A stretch of 37,080 nt of DNA from assembly GCA_036398215.1 (NCBI GenBank), contig DASWHK010000249.1, positions 1 through 37,080 on the forward strand, read 5' to 3'. The position numbers were made by a program, and so were the translations under genes. Shown here piece after piece: positions 1 to 7,357 of this stretch; position 1 is the first letter of the stretch, and every line of letters begins with the position of its first letter. The stretch is from DASWHK01 sp036398215 (lineage in GTDB: Bacteria > Acidobacteriota > UBA890). A model generated the notes under the pieces. The model saw nothing but the letters and a program-made list of their open reading frames with translations, was not told the origin of the DNA and did not search any database.

Positions 1-428
1 GCGACGACGGCGATGTTGAATACATCGTCGAGGAGCGGCAACGCAGCAGATGGCCTTTTCTCGCCGCAACCCTTTGGGCGCGTGGGGCTTGCGGGCGATG
101 GCCGCGTCGAGCCTCCTCGACGATGGCTCCGGCATCGCCTGCGTCGGCTCTCCTTGCCCTCACCCGCAAGGTCCACGCGCCAGACCCATGGGAGTTCCGC
201 CACGGGCTGCTAAGGCCGCCCGAAACGGATGGGGCCTTCGCGCCGCGATCTGCGCGTATGTTGGGCTGTTTCCGGCCAATAGCACGCATACCGGGCCGGC
301 AAGGCGCGCGGGTTCGAGTGCGGAAGCGTACTCCTGCGGCACGTCGAGCACTCGAAGCAAGTGCAACGTAGTCATCGCGGGCCATTGCGCTCGCGCAGCG
401 GTGACCCGTCGCGAAGGTCGGGCTAGAG
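1..428. other. Gene-free stretch beyond the purH stop codon
   Basis: I see no convincing gene here. A 71-codon minus-strand frame (375 down to 160) and longer plus-strand frames exist. They match no family I recognise, and the minus-strand frame has many A/T third positions, unlike the strongly GC3 genes around it. The left part holds an inverted repeat (separate entry). No clear intrinsic terminator follows purH. The stretch could be an intergenic region, a small RNA or a decayed element. Confidence 0.5.
23..125. repeat. 13-bp inverted repeat enclosing 77 bp
   Basis: CATCGTCGAGGAG at 23-35 is the exact reverse complement of CTCCTCGACGATG at 113-125. The enclosed 77 bases contain weaker complementary pieces, such as GCCGCAA near 63 and TTGCGG near 90, so a branched fold is possible. 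There is no open frame of known type inside. It may be a dispersed non-coding element or a structured RNA; one copy in one window cannot decide. Confidence 0.5.
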
Positions 429-2018
429 CTAATGCAAGAAGTGGCGGGTCTTGGTGAGGACCATCGCCATGCCGAGCCGGTCGGCGGCCTCGACGACCTC
501 GTCGTCGCGCACCGAGCCGCCGGGCTGGATGATCGCCGTCACGCCCGCCTCGGCGAGCGACTCGGGGCCGTCGGGGAACGGGAAGAAGGCGTCCGAGGCG
601 GCCACCGAGCCCTTGACGTCGTGGCCGGCGTCGGCGGCCTTCATCACCGCGATCCGGCAGGAGTCGACCCGGCTCATCTGCCCGGCGCCGACGCCGATCA
701 GCTGGCCCCCCCGGGCCAGCACGATGGCGTTCGACTTCACGTGCGGGACGACCGTCCAGGCAAAGCGCAGCGCCGCCTCCTCGTCCTCGGCGGGCCGCCG
801 CTTGGTGACGCACTCCCACTCCTCCTCGGGAATGCCGGCGCCGGCGTCGCGGTCCTGCACCAGCAGGCCGCCGTCGACCCGGCGCAGGTCGCGAGCGGCG
901 AGGCCCTGCGCGGGAGGCTCCCCGGTGGGGACCGAGAGCAGTCGCAGGTTCTTCTTCTCGCGCAGCGCCGCCAGCGCCTCGTCGTCGAAGCCCGGCGCCA
1001 CGACGGCCTCCACGAAGGTGGTGACGATCTCGGCGGCGGTCGCCGCATCGACCGGCTGGTTGAGGCCGATGACACCGCCGAATGCCGAGACCGGGTCGGT
1101 GGCGCGCGCCAGCGTGTAGGCGTCGAGGAGCGTGCCGCCGATCGCCGCCCCGCAGGGGTTTCCGTGCTTGATCACCACCGCGCCGGGCGCCGACAGCGTC
1201 CGGGCCAGTCGCCAGGCCGCATCGATATCGAGAAGGTTGTTGAACGAGAGCTCCTTGCCGTGGAGCTGCTCGGCGGCGGCGATGCCGCGGCGGGGGCTCG
1301 CCGCCTCGGCGAAGAAAGCGGCCGTCTGGTGGGGGTTCTCCCCGTAGCGCAGGTCCTGGATGCGCTCGAAGGTCAGCGCCATGGCGGCGGGAACCGCTTG
1401 CAGGTCGGGCGTCTCGCCGAGCGCGGCGGAGGCCGGCAGGCGATTGAGATAGTTGCAGATCGCCGCCTCGTAGCCGGCGGTGTGGGCGATGGCGCGGGCC
1501 GCCCAGCGAAGCCGTCGCGCCAGATCGAGGTCGCCGGTGCGGATCGCCGCGAGGACGCCCTCGTAGTCGGCGGGATCGACGGCCACCACGACGCCGGGCG
1601 CGTTCTTGGCGGCGGCGCGCAGCAGGGTGACGCCGCCGATGTCGATCTGCTCGAGGGCATCCTGCAGCCGATGGTCGGGGCGGCCGACCGTCGCCGCGAA
1701 CGGGTAGAGGTTCACGATCACCAGGTCGATCGGCCACAGGCCGTGCTCCTCGAGCTCGGCCATCTGGGCGGGATCGTCGCGGCGCGCCAGGATCCCGCCG
1801 AAGACCTTCGGATGGAGCGTCTTGACCCGGCCGTCGAGCATCTCCGGCGATCCCGTGTACTCGGCGATCTGCACGACCGGAAGCCCGGCTTCGGTGAGGG
1901 CGGCCGCGGTGCCGCCGGTCGACAGCAACCGGATGCCCTCCTCGTGGAGCCCCCTGGCGAGCTCCACGAGCCCGCCCTTGTCGTAGACTGAAAGCAATGC
2001 GTTCTTGATGGTTCCCAT
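429..2018 (-). CDS. purH: PurH, bifunctional AICAR formyltransferase / IMP cyclohydrolase
   Basis: PurH catalyses the last two steps of IMP synthesis: formylation of AICAR with 10-formyl-THF, then ring closure to IMP. It is a soluble cytoplasmic enzyme. The 529 residues match the family's usual length. The N-terminal MGS-like cyclohydrolase domain opens with NALLSVYDKGG and contains LLSTGGT (31-37) and LDGRVKTLHPKVFGG (61-75). The formyltransferase part contains RYGENPHQ (224-231) and the Lys-His pair in IKHGNPCG (Lys284, His285). The ATG is supported by the typical N-terminus. It lies back to back with the divergent thpR start on the palindrome CATG (2016-2019), so any promoter or ribosome binding site of its own must lie inside thpR; I see no good Shine-Dalgarno there. 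The other purine genes lie about 20 kb away. Confidence 0.97.
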   Translation of the reverse strand: MGTIKNALLSVYDKGGLVELARGLHEEGIRLLSTGGTAAALTEAGLPVVQIAEYTGSPEMLDGRVKTLHPKVFGGILARRDDPAQMAELEEHGLWPIDLVIVNLYPFAATVGRPDHRLQDALEQIDIGGVTLLRAAAKNAPGVVVAVDPADYEGVLAAIRTGDLDLARRLRWAARAIAHTAGYEAAICNYLNRLPASAALGETPDLQAVPAAMALTFERIQDLRYGENPHQTAAFFAEAASPRRGIAAAEQLHGKELSFNNLLDIDAAWRLARTLSAPGAVVIKHGNPCGAAIGGTLLDAYTLARATDPVSAFGGVIGLNQPVDAATAAEIVTTFVEAVVAPGFDDEALAALREKKNLRLLSVPTGEPPAQGLAARDLRRVDGGLLVQDRDAGAGIPEEEWECVTKRRPAEDEEAALRFAWTVVPHVKSNAIVLARGGQLIGVGAGQMSRVDSCRIAVMKAADAGHDVKGSVAASDAFFPFPDGPESLAEAGVTAIIQPGGSVRDDEVVEAADRLGMAMVLTKTRHFLH

Positions 2019-2577
2019 GCGCCTGTTCGTAGCGGTAGAGATTCCGGATCACGCCAAGGAGCGGCTGGAGGAGATCGTCGCCGAGCTTCGCGCCTGCCGT
2101 GCCGACGTTCGTTGGATACCGACAGCCTCGATGCACGTGACCCTGAAGTTCCTCGGCAACGTGGAGCCGCGCGAAGTGGCGGCGATCGACGGCGCCTCGA
2201 GGCGGGTCGCGGCAGATGCGGCGCCAATCGCTGCCCGGCTCCGCACGCTCGGCAGTTTCCCACATTTGCGCCGGCCTCGCGTTGTCTGGGCGGGCGTCGA
2301 CGCCGGCAACGAGAGTCTCCACGAGCTCCAGGAAGCGCTCGACCGCAGCCTCTCGGCGCTGGGCTTCGGGCGCGAGAAGCGGCGCTTTCACGCCCACGTG
2401 ACGATCGGCCGCGTCAACAGCCAGCGCGGGGTCGTGGAGCTCGCCGCCGCCATCGAAGGCCGCGCCGACCTCGATCTCGGCCCCGTCGACATCGAGGCGC
2501 TGACCCTGTTCGAGAGCAAGCTGCAGCGCAGCGGCGCCGAGCACACCCCCCTCGGCGTCTACCCCTTGGGTGGCTGA
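2017..2577 (+). CDS. thpR: RNA 2',3'-cyclic phosphodiesterase (ThpR/LigT family)
   Basis: A 186-residue member of the 2H phosphoesterase family, which opens 2',3'-cyclic phosphates at RNA ends. Both catalytic histidine motifs are present: HVTLKFLG (His40, Thr42) and HAHVTIGR (His127, Thr129). The start MRLFVAVEIP is typical. In-frame ATGs at 2005 and 2008 would add four residues (MMVP) and lie inside purH; I chose 2017 from the family pattern, and no start has a clear Shine-Dalgarno. It is the only plus-strand gene in the first 32 kb. It diverges from purH with a two-base overlap of start codons and converges on dciA with a 24-base gap. The physiological substrate in most bacteria is unknown. 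Confidence 0.9.
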   Translation: MRLFVAVEIPDHAKERLEEIVAELRACRADVRWIPTASMHVTLKFLGNVEPREVAAIDGASRRVAADAAPIAARLRTLGSFPHLRRPRVVWAGVDAGNESLHELQEALDRSLSALGFGREKRRFHAHVTIGRVNSQRGVVELAAAIEGRADLDLGPVDIEALTLFESKLQRSGAEHTPLGVYPLGG

Positions 2578-2601
2578 ACCCGCTCCCGTCAGGTGGTCCG
2601 A

Positions 2602-2928
2602 TCATTCCGGGTGGCGGTCGGTCGAGCAGATTCCCGCCTCCGACGGCTGAACCCACTCGATCCGGGTGATCCAGCGCTGCCCCAGGGCGGCGTTCATCTT
2701 GGCGATGAGATCGCCGCTCATGGCCTTCAGCTCGGCAGCCCAGGCCGGGTCGGTGACCTCGACGGTCAGCACGCCCTCCTCGAACCCGAGGGGCCGGCAG
2801 CGGCGGCCGACGGCGTCGCCGAGGGCCCGCTTCCAGGTGCGCTCGAGCACCTGGCGTCGGGCGGCCGGATCCTCCAGCCACTCGCGGATGATGCCGCCCA
2901 TCGCGGTGCTCAGCGGACGGAAGCTCAA
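2602..2928 (-). CDS. dciA: DUF721/DciA family protein, probable helicase-loading factor
   Basis: A small (108-residue) DUF721 protein. In several bacteria this family (DciA) helps place the replicative helicase DnaB on DNA. Family features visible are the N-terminal PLSTAMGGIIREWL, the central GVLTVEVTDPAWAAELKAM (the conserved LTVEV...AWAxEL strand-helix) and the C-terminal ALGQRWITRIEW. The start is a TTG, chosen because SFRPLSTAM aligns with the usual beginning; an ATG at 2901 would cut into that helix. The TTG lies in the last copy of the 43-bp repeat, with GAGGGG only three bases upstream, so the ribosome binding site comes from the repeat. Downstream of queA on the same strand, probably co-transcribed. 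Confidence 0.82.
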   Translation of the reverse strand: MSFRPLSTAMGGIIREWLEDPAARRQVLERTWKRALGDAVGRRCRPLGFEEGVLTVEVTDPAWAAELKAMSGDLIAKMNAALGQRWITRIEWVQPSEAGICSTDRHPE

Positions 2929-3045
2929 CGGCCCCTCACGGGATCAACATGGCGTCGCCGGCGGAAGCTCACGAACCCTCACGGGATCAACATGGCGTCG
3001 CCGGCGGAAGCTCACAAACCCTCACAGGATCAACATGGCGTCGCC
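2919..3045. repeat. Three tandem copies of a ~43-bp unit spanning the queA stop and the queA-dciA junction
   Basis: Units lie at 2919-2962 (44 bp), 2963-3005 (43 bp) and 3006-3045 (incomplete). Each contains GATCAACATGGCGTCGCC on the plus strand, the complement of the codons for queA's last residues GDAMLI. The copy nearest queA supplies the true stop. The other two repeat this end, including a stop codon in the same relative position, and the farthest copy contains the dciA start. Copies differ by only a few bases, so the expansion looks recent. It is too short and too few-copied for a CRISPR array. Confidence 0.9.
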
Positions 3046-4200
3046 ATAAGAATAGAAGCGAAACCGCCGCTCCACCGCATGCTCATAGGCGTGCAGCAAC
3101 CGCTCGCGGCCGAGCAGCGCCGCCACCATCAGCAACGGCGTCGAGCGCGGCAGGTGGAAGTTGGTCAGCATCGCGTCGATCACCCGGAACTCGAATCCAG
3201 GATAGATGAAAATGTCGGCGCTGCCGGCGCCGGCGGCGCGGCCGATGTCGCCGGCCGCCCGCGCCGCGTGCTCCAGCGTCCGCACGACGGTGGTGCCGAC
3301 GCCGACGATTCGCCCCCCGGCGCGCCGCGTGGCGACGATCGCCGCGACGCAGGCCTCGGGAAGGACGTACTCCTCAGACTCCATCGAATGCGCCTCGACC
3401 TCCTCGACCCGCAGCGGCTGGAACGTCCCCGGCCCGACGCGCAGCGTGAGGCTGGCGATCCCGACGCCGTCGCGGCGCAGCTCCGCGAGGAGCTCCTCGC
3501 TGAAGTGCAAGCCGGCGGTTGGCGCCGCCACGGCGCCGGCGGCGGCGGCGTAGACGGTCTGGTAGCGCTCTCGATCGAGCGCCGCCCGCCCATCGTCGTG
3601 GCGGCGGCGGATGTAGGGCGGCAAAGGCATCTCGCCCCAGCGGTCGAGAAACGCCGGCACCGGGATGCCGGCGGGCAGCGCGATCAGCTTGCGGCCGCCG
3701 GGGGCGTCACCGACGACCTCGAGCACGGCCTCCCCCGGCCCGTCGGCGTCATGGTCCAGACCGCCAACGCCGGTAGACTTCGCCCGCGCCGGCCTCGCAT
3801 CACCGGCGTGTGAGCGCCGCATTCCCGAACCCACTTCTCCGGCGCGCGCCGACGACTGGCCCTTGGTGAGAAGCAGCCGCTCGCCGGGCCTCACCCGTCG
3901 TCCCGGCTTCACCAGGGCCTCCCAGGCGCCGCCCGTCGGCCGCAACAAGAGGATCTCGACCGTGCCGCCGCTCGCCCGCCGCGCCGTCAGTCGCGCCGGG
4001 TCGACCCGGGCGTCGTTGACGACCAGCAGGTCGCCGGGGCGCAGCAGCGCGGGCAGGTCGCGAAAGCGGCGCTCGGTGGGCGTCGTAGCACCTGCAGAGC
4101 GATCGACGACCAGCAGCCGCGAGGCGTCGCGCCGCGCCGCCGGCTCCTGGGCGATCAGCTCCTCGGGCAGCTCGTAATCGAAGCGCTCGATCGCTACCAC
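3022..4200 (-). CDS. queA: QueA, S-adenosylmethionine:tRNA ribosyltransferase-isomerase
   Basis: QueA transfers and isomerises the ribosyl group of SAM onto 7-aminomethyl-7-deazaguanine in tRNA, giving epoxyqueuosine at wobble position 34. The start FDYELPEELIAQEPAARRDASRLLV, GDLLVVNDARVDPARL, MPLPPYIRR, AAPTAGLHFS, VGPGTFQPLR and the C-terminal FYSYGDAMLI are all family hallmarks. At 392 residues it is about 40 longer than usual. The extra sequence, roughly residues 113-155, is a Gly/Ala/Ser/Arg-rich segment inserted in the small beta-barrel domain. The start is GTG at 4200, overlapping the ruvB stop by seven bases, so it is probably coupled to ruvB. Its 3' end is the seed of the tandem repeat toward dciA. 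Confidence 0.95.
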   Translation of the reverse strand: MVAIERFDYELPEELIAQEPAARRDASRLLVVDRSAGATTPTERRFRDLPALLRPGDLLVVNDARVDPARLTARRASGGTVEILLLRPTGGAWEALVKPGRRVRPGERLLLTKGQSSARAGEVGSGMRRSHAGDARPARAKSTGVGGLDHDADGPGEAVLEVVGDAPGGRKLIALPAGIPVPAFLDRWGEMPLPPYIRRRHDDGRAALDRERYQTVYAAAAGAVAAPTAGLHFSEELLAELRRDGVGIASLTLRVGPGTFQPLRVEEVEAHSMESEEYVLPEACVAAIVATRRAGGRIVGVGTTVVRTLEHAARAAGDIGRAAGAGSADIFIYPGFEFRVIDAMLTNFHLPRSTPLLMVAALLGRERLLHAYEHAVERRFRFYSYGDAMLIL

Positions 4201-5228
4201 AGCTCCGCTTGGCCATCGCCCGCCGTCCTCTGCCGGGGCTTCGGTATCCCGAAATGCTCGTAGGCGAGCCCGGTGGCCATGCGGCCGCGCGAGGTGCGCA
4301 CCAGAAAGCCGAGCTGGATCAGGTAGGGCTCGTAGATGTCCTCGATGGCGCTCTTGTCCTCGCCGATCGACGCGGCGATTGTGTTGAGGCCCACCGGGCC
4401 GCCCGAGAAGCTCTGCATCACGGTCAGCAAGAGCTTGCGGTCGATCTCGTCGAAGCCCATCTTGTCGACCTCGAGCTTCTGGAGGGCGCCGCGGGCGACC
4501 GCGGCGCTGATCGAGCCGTCGCCGTCGACCTCGGCGAAGTCCCGCACCCGGCGCAACAGGCGGTTGGCGATCCGCGGCGTGCCGCGCGAGCGCCGGGCGA
4601 TCTCCACCGCCCCCTCGGCGTCGGTGGGCACCCCCAGCTTCCTGGCCGAGTTGGCGACGATCTTGGCGAGGTCCTCGGTGGAGTAGAAGTCGAGCCGGAA
4701 GACGATTCCGAAGCGGCTGCGCAACGGCGAGGTCAGCAGCGCCGCGCGAGTCGTCGAGCCGACCAGCGTGAAGCGTTGGAGCGGCAGCTTGACCGAGCGG
4801 GCGCTCGGCCCCTCGCCGATGACGATGTCGATCTGGAACTCCTCCATCGCCGGATAGAGGACCTCCTCGATCGAGACCGACAGCCGGTGGATCTCGTCGA
4901 TGAACAGCACGCCATGCTCGTCGACGTTGGTGAGGATGGCGGCGAGGTCGCCAACCTTCTCGATCACCGGCCCCGAGGTGCCGCGCAGCTCGCCCTCCAT
5001 CTCGTGGGCGATGATATGGGCGAGAGTGGTCTTGCCGAGCCCCGGGGGGCCGAACAGCAGCACGTGATCGAGCGGCTCGCCCCGGTTGCGCGCCGCCTCG
5101 ATGAACACCCGCAGGTTGTCGACCACCTTGCGTTGGCCGACGTACTCGTCCAGCGTTCGCGGGCGCAGCGTCACCTCGAACCGCGACTCCTCGGAGACCG
5201 GGCTCGGGCTGACCAACCGTTCGCTCAT
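4194..5228 (-). CDS. ruvB: RuvB, Holliday junction branch-migration ATPase
   Basis: RuvB forms hexameric rings that pump DNA through the RuvA-bound Holliday junction during recombinational repair. The 344 residues match the family. The Walker A loop GPPGLGKTT is at 60-68, the Walker B DEIHRL starts at 111, and the sensor/arginine-finger region reads GSTTRAALLTSPLRSRFG. The C-terminal winged helix ends with RTSRGRMATGLAYEHFG. It starts with ATG, 27 bases after the ruvA stop, and overlaps the queA start. It belongs to the minus-strand yebC-ruvC-ruvA-ruvB-queA cluster, a widely conserved order. Confidence 0.97.
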   Translation of the reverse strand: MSERLVSPSPVSEESRFEVTLRPRTLDEYVGQRKVVDNLRVFIEAARNRGEPLDHVLLFGPPGLGKTTLAHIIAHEMEGELRGTSGPVIEKVGDLAAILTNVDEHGVLFIDEIHRLSVSIEEVLYPAMEEFQIDIVIGEGPSARSVKLPLQRFTLVGSTTRAALLTSPLRSRFGIVFRLDFYSTEDLAKIVANSARKLGVPTDAEGAVEIARRSRGTPRIANRLLRRVRDFAEVDGDGSISAAVARGALQKLEVDKMGFDEIDRKLLLTVMQSFSGGPVGLNTIAASIGEDKSAIEDIYEPYLIQLGFLVRTSRGRMATGLAYEHFGIPKPRQRTAGDGQAELW

Positions 5229-5255
5229 GCTCGCTGCCGTTTTCCGCCGCCGGGG

Positions 5256-5834
5256 CTAGCCGGCCAGCACCCGCAAGGTCTGCTTGAGAAGGTCCTCGAA
5301 GCCTTCGGCGGGCTTCTCGATCTTGTCGAAGGCGCGCTCAGCGTCGCGACGACGATACCCGAGGTTCTCGAGCGCCGAAAGCACGTCCTGGCGAACGCCC
5401 CGCGGGCCCGCCGTGGCGCTCACCGGAGCCAGCCCGACGACCTTGTCCTTGAGCTCCAAGGCCATGCGCTCGGCGGTCTTCCTGCCGACCCCGGGGATCG
5501 TCGACAGGCGGGCGATGTTCTCCTCGGCGATGGCCTCGGTCAGCACCTCGACCTCCATCCCGGAGAGGATCGTGATCGCCAGCCGCGGGCCGATCCCCGC
5601 CACCGAGATCAGCTGTTCGAAGAGCCGCTGCTCGGCGGCGTCGAGAAAACCGTACAGTTGCAGGGCGTCGTCGCGGACGTGGGTGTGGATGCGCAGCGTC
5701 AGCGGGTCGCCGAGCTCGCCCAGCTCGTAGAACGAAGACAGTGGCAGGTAGACCTTATAACCGACGCCGCCGACGTCGACGACGACGTACTCGGGGGTCT
5801 TTTCGTGCAGGGTCCCCCGCAGGGCGCCGATCAC
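5256..5834 (-). CDS. ruvA: RuvA, Holliday junction DNA-binding subunit
   Basis: RuvA binds the four-way junction as a tetramer and docks RuvB. The 192 residues begin VIGALRGTLHEKTPEYVVVDVGGVGYKVYLPLSS with family-typical OB-fold strands. Two helix-hairpin-helix motifs follow, SVAGIGPRLA (77-86) and STIPGVGRKTAERMALEL (111-128). The C-terminal RuvB-contact domain is VRQDVLSALENLGYRRRDAERAF. The start is a GTG whose last bases form the ruvC stop (GTGA, four-base overlap). GGAGCGAG just upstream inside ruvC is a good ribosome binding site. The longer open frame upstream is out-of-frame ruvC sequence and is not part of the protein. Confidence 0.97.
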   Translation of the reverse strand: MIGALRGTLHEKTPEYVVVDVGGVGYKVYLPLSSFYELGELGDPLTLRIHTHVRDDALQLYGFLDAAEQRLFEQLISVAGIGPRLAITILSGMEVEVLTEAIAEENIARLSTIPGVGRKTAERMALELKDKVVGLAPVSATAGPRGVRQDVLSALENLGYRRRDAERAFDKIEKPAEGFEDLLKQTLRVLAG

Positions 5835-6334
5835 CGAGCTCGCTCCAACCGCGTCGTGAAGGCCCGCGAGTGCATGTGGCAGATCGCCAGGGCGAGGGCG
5901 TCGGCGGCGTCCTGGGCGGGCTTTTTCGGCAGCCGGAGCAGCGCGGTGACCATCTGGGCGACCTGGTCCTTTTCGGCCTGGCCATAGCCCGCCACCGCTT
6001 TCTTCACGGCGCGGGCGCTGTACTCGAACACCGGGCAGGTCGACCCGGCCGCCACCAGCGCCACGCCGCGCACCTGGCCGAGGACCAAGGCCGAGCGCAC
6101 GTTGACGGCGGCGAACACCTCCTCGACCACCACCTCGTCGGGCCGATGCCGGGCGACCAGCTCGCGCAGCAGGGCGTCGAGAAGGCAGAGGCGAGCGCTC
6201 AGCGGCTGACCGGCGGGAAGCCTGAGGACCCCGTGGTCGACGACCCCGCCGTGGGCGCCGGTGGCGTCGAGCACGGCGTACCCCGTGCACCGGGAGCCGG
6301 GGTCGATTCCGAGGATTCGTACCGGGTCGGGCAT
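5831..6334 (-). CDS. ruvC: RuvC, Holliday junction resolvase
   Basis: RuvC is the dimeric RNase H-fold endonuclease that cuts the Holliday junction symmetrically. The 167-residue product from the ATG at 6334 starts MPDPVRILGIDPGSRCTGYAV, with catalytic Asp11 in GIDPGS. VVVEEVFAAVNVRSALVLGQVRG carries the second acidic site, and QDAADALALAICH the C-terminal aspartates. The frame stays open 40 codons upstream, but that extension (Arg/Pro-rich) is not family-like, so I reject it. Overlaps ruvA by four bases and follows yebC after a 157-base gap. Confidence 0.96.
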   Translation of the reverse strand: MPDPVRILGIDPGSRCTGYAVLDATGAHGGVVDHGVLRLPAGQPLSARLCLLDALLRELVARHRPDEVVVEEVFAAVNVRSALVLGQVRGVALVAAGSTCPVFEYSARAVKKAVAGYGQAEKDQVAQMVTALLRLPKKPAQDAADALALAICHMHSRAFTTRLERAR

Positions 6335-6491
6335 TGGACTCCGGGCTCGGGTCGGCTTCAACGGATGCCGTCGCAACGGCCTCCGAGTCTTGGGACCGCA
6401 TCTTCGGCGCCCGTCCCGGGCTCGGGCGCTGGGTCGTGGGTAGCCTTTTACCACGGGCGCGCAAACGGCGTTGAGATGTTGGCGGCGCAGG

Positions 6492-7244
6492 CTATCCTGC
6501 CGCGGCCCTCTCGAGCTGCTCGGCGTCGATGTCGGCGTTGCTGAACACGCCCTGGACGTCGTCGTGCTCCTCGAGCTTTTCCATCAGGGCCAGGCAGCGC
6601 TCCGCCTCGCGCCCCTCGACCTTCACATAGGAGCTCGGCAGCATCGCCAGCTCTCCGCTCTCGGTCTTGATGCCGTGCCTTTCGAGGGCATCGCGGACGT
6701 CGCTGAACTCGGCCGGCGCCGTGGTTACCTCGTACATGCCGTCGTCGGTCGAGACGTCCTCCGCGCCGGCCTCGAGGGCCACCAGCAGCAGATCGTCCTC
6801 GTCGATGCTCTCGGCGTCGACGAGGAAATAGCCGACCTGGCGGAACATCCACGACACCGAGTTGACCTCAGCCATGGTGCCGCCGCCGCGCTCGAAGATC
6901 TTGCGAATCTCCGAGACCGTGCGGTTGCGGTTGTCCGTGGCCGTCTGCACCAGCACCGCGACGCCGCCGGGCCCGAAACCCTCGTAGGTGACCTCTTCGT
7001 AGACCACGCCGGGCAGCTCGCCGGTGCCCCGCTGGATGGCCCGCTTGATGTTGTCGGCGGGCATGTTCTCGACCTTCGCCGCGGCGATCGCGGCGCGCAG
7101 CCGCGGGTTGGAGTCCGGATCGCCCCCACCTTGCTTGGCGGCGACGGTGACCTCCTTGGTCAGGCGCGAGAAGATCTTGCCGCGCGCAATGTCGGCGGCG
7201 CCCTTCTTCCGCTTGATCGTGCTCCACTTGGAATGACCGGACAT
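6492..7244 (-). CDS. yebC: YebC/PmpR-family protein (TACO1-like)
   Basis: A 250-residue cytoplasmic YebC-family protein. Members have been described as DNA-binding regulators and, more recently, as factors that help ribosomes through difficult sequences; which applies here cannot be read from sequence. The start MSGHSKWSTIKRKKGAADIARGKIFSRL, NMPADNIKRAIQRGTGE, YEGFGPGGVAVLVQTATDN and the acidic C-terminal part are diagnostic. The ATG is preceded directly by a palindrome that includes the likely Shine-Dalgarno (next entry). First gene of the ruvCAB-queA cluster on the minus strand. The product sequence looks intact and ordinary. Confidence 0.95.
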   Translation of the reverse strand: MSGHSKWSTIKRKKGAADIARGKIFSRLTKEVTVAAKQGGGDPDSNPRLRAAIAAAKVENMPADNIKRAIQRGTGELPGVVYEEVTYEGFGPGGVAVLVQTATDNRNRTVSEIRKIFERGGGTMAEVNSVSWMFRQVGYFLVDAESIDEDDLLLVALEAGAEDVSTDDGMYEVTTAPAEFSDVRDALERHGIKTESGELAMLPSSYVKVEGREAERCLALMEKLEEHDDVQGVFSNADIDAEQLERAAAG

Positions 7245-7260
7245 TTCGGGGCTCCCCGAA
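7245..7260 (-). promoter_or_regulatory. Hairpin containing the yebC ribosome binding site
   Basis: On the minus strand TTCGGGGAGCCCCGAA directly abuts the yebC ATG. It can fold as six base pairs (TTCGGG/CCCGAA) around a GAGC loop. The GGAG that would act as Shine-Dalgarno is partly in the stem and partly in the loop, about eight bases before the start codon. The palindrome is seen directly; a regulatory effect on translation is inference. Confidence 0.5.
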
Positions 7261-7357
7261 GGGTGCTCAGGCGCCGGACCCGGCGAGGTCTCACGGCACC
7301 GAGCAAGACGAAGAAAATGCTACCACCAGCGCGAGAAACCTCCCACCCATGACCTCT

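Noticed and set aside
160..375. 71-codon minus-strand frame after purH
   Set aside because: Third positions are often A or T, unlike neighbours; no ribosome binding site and no recognised family.
432..1991. Long plus-strand frame (519 codons) opposite purH
   Set aside because: Antisense shadow of a clear gene; GC-rich codons rarely give stops in this frame, and the product resembles no protein.
2919..3045. CRISPR array
   Set aside because: Units are contiguous without spacers and only three in number.
4209..5987. 592-codon plus-strand frame opposite ruvB and ruvA
   Set aside because: Antisense to two certain genes; composition is that of reversed GC-rich codons.
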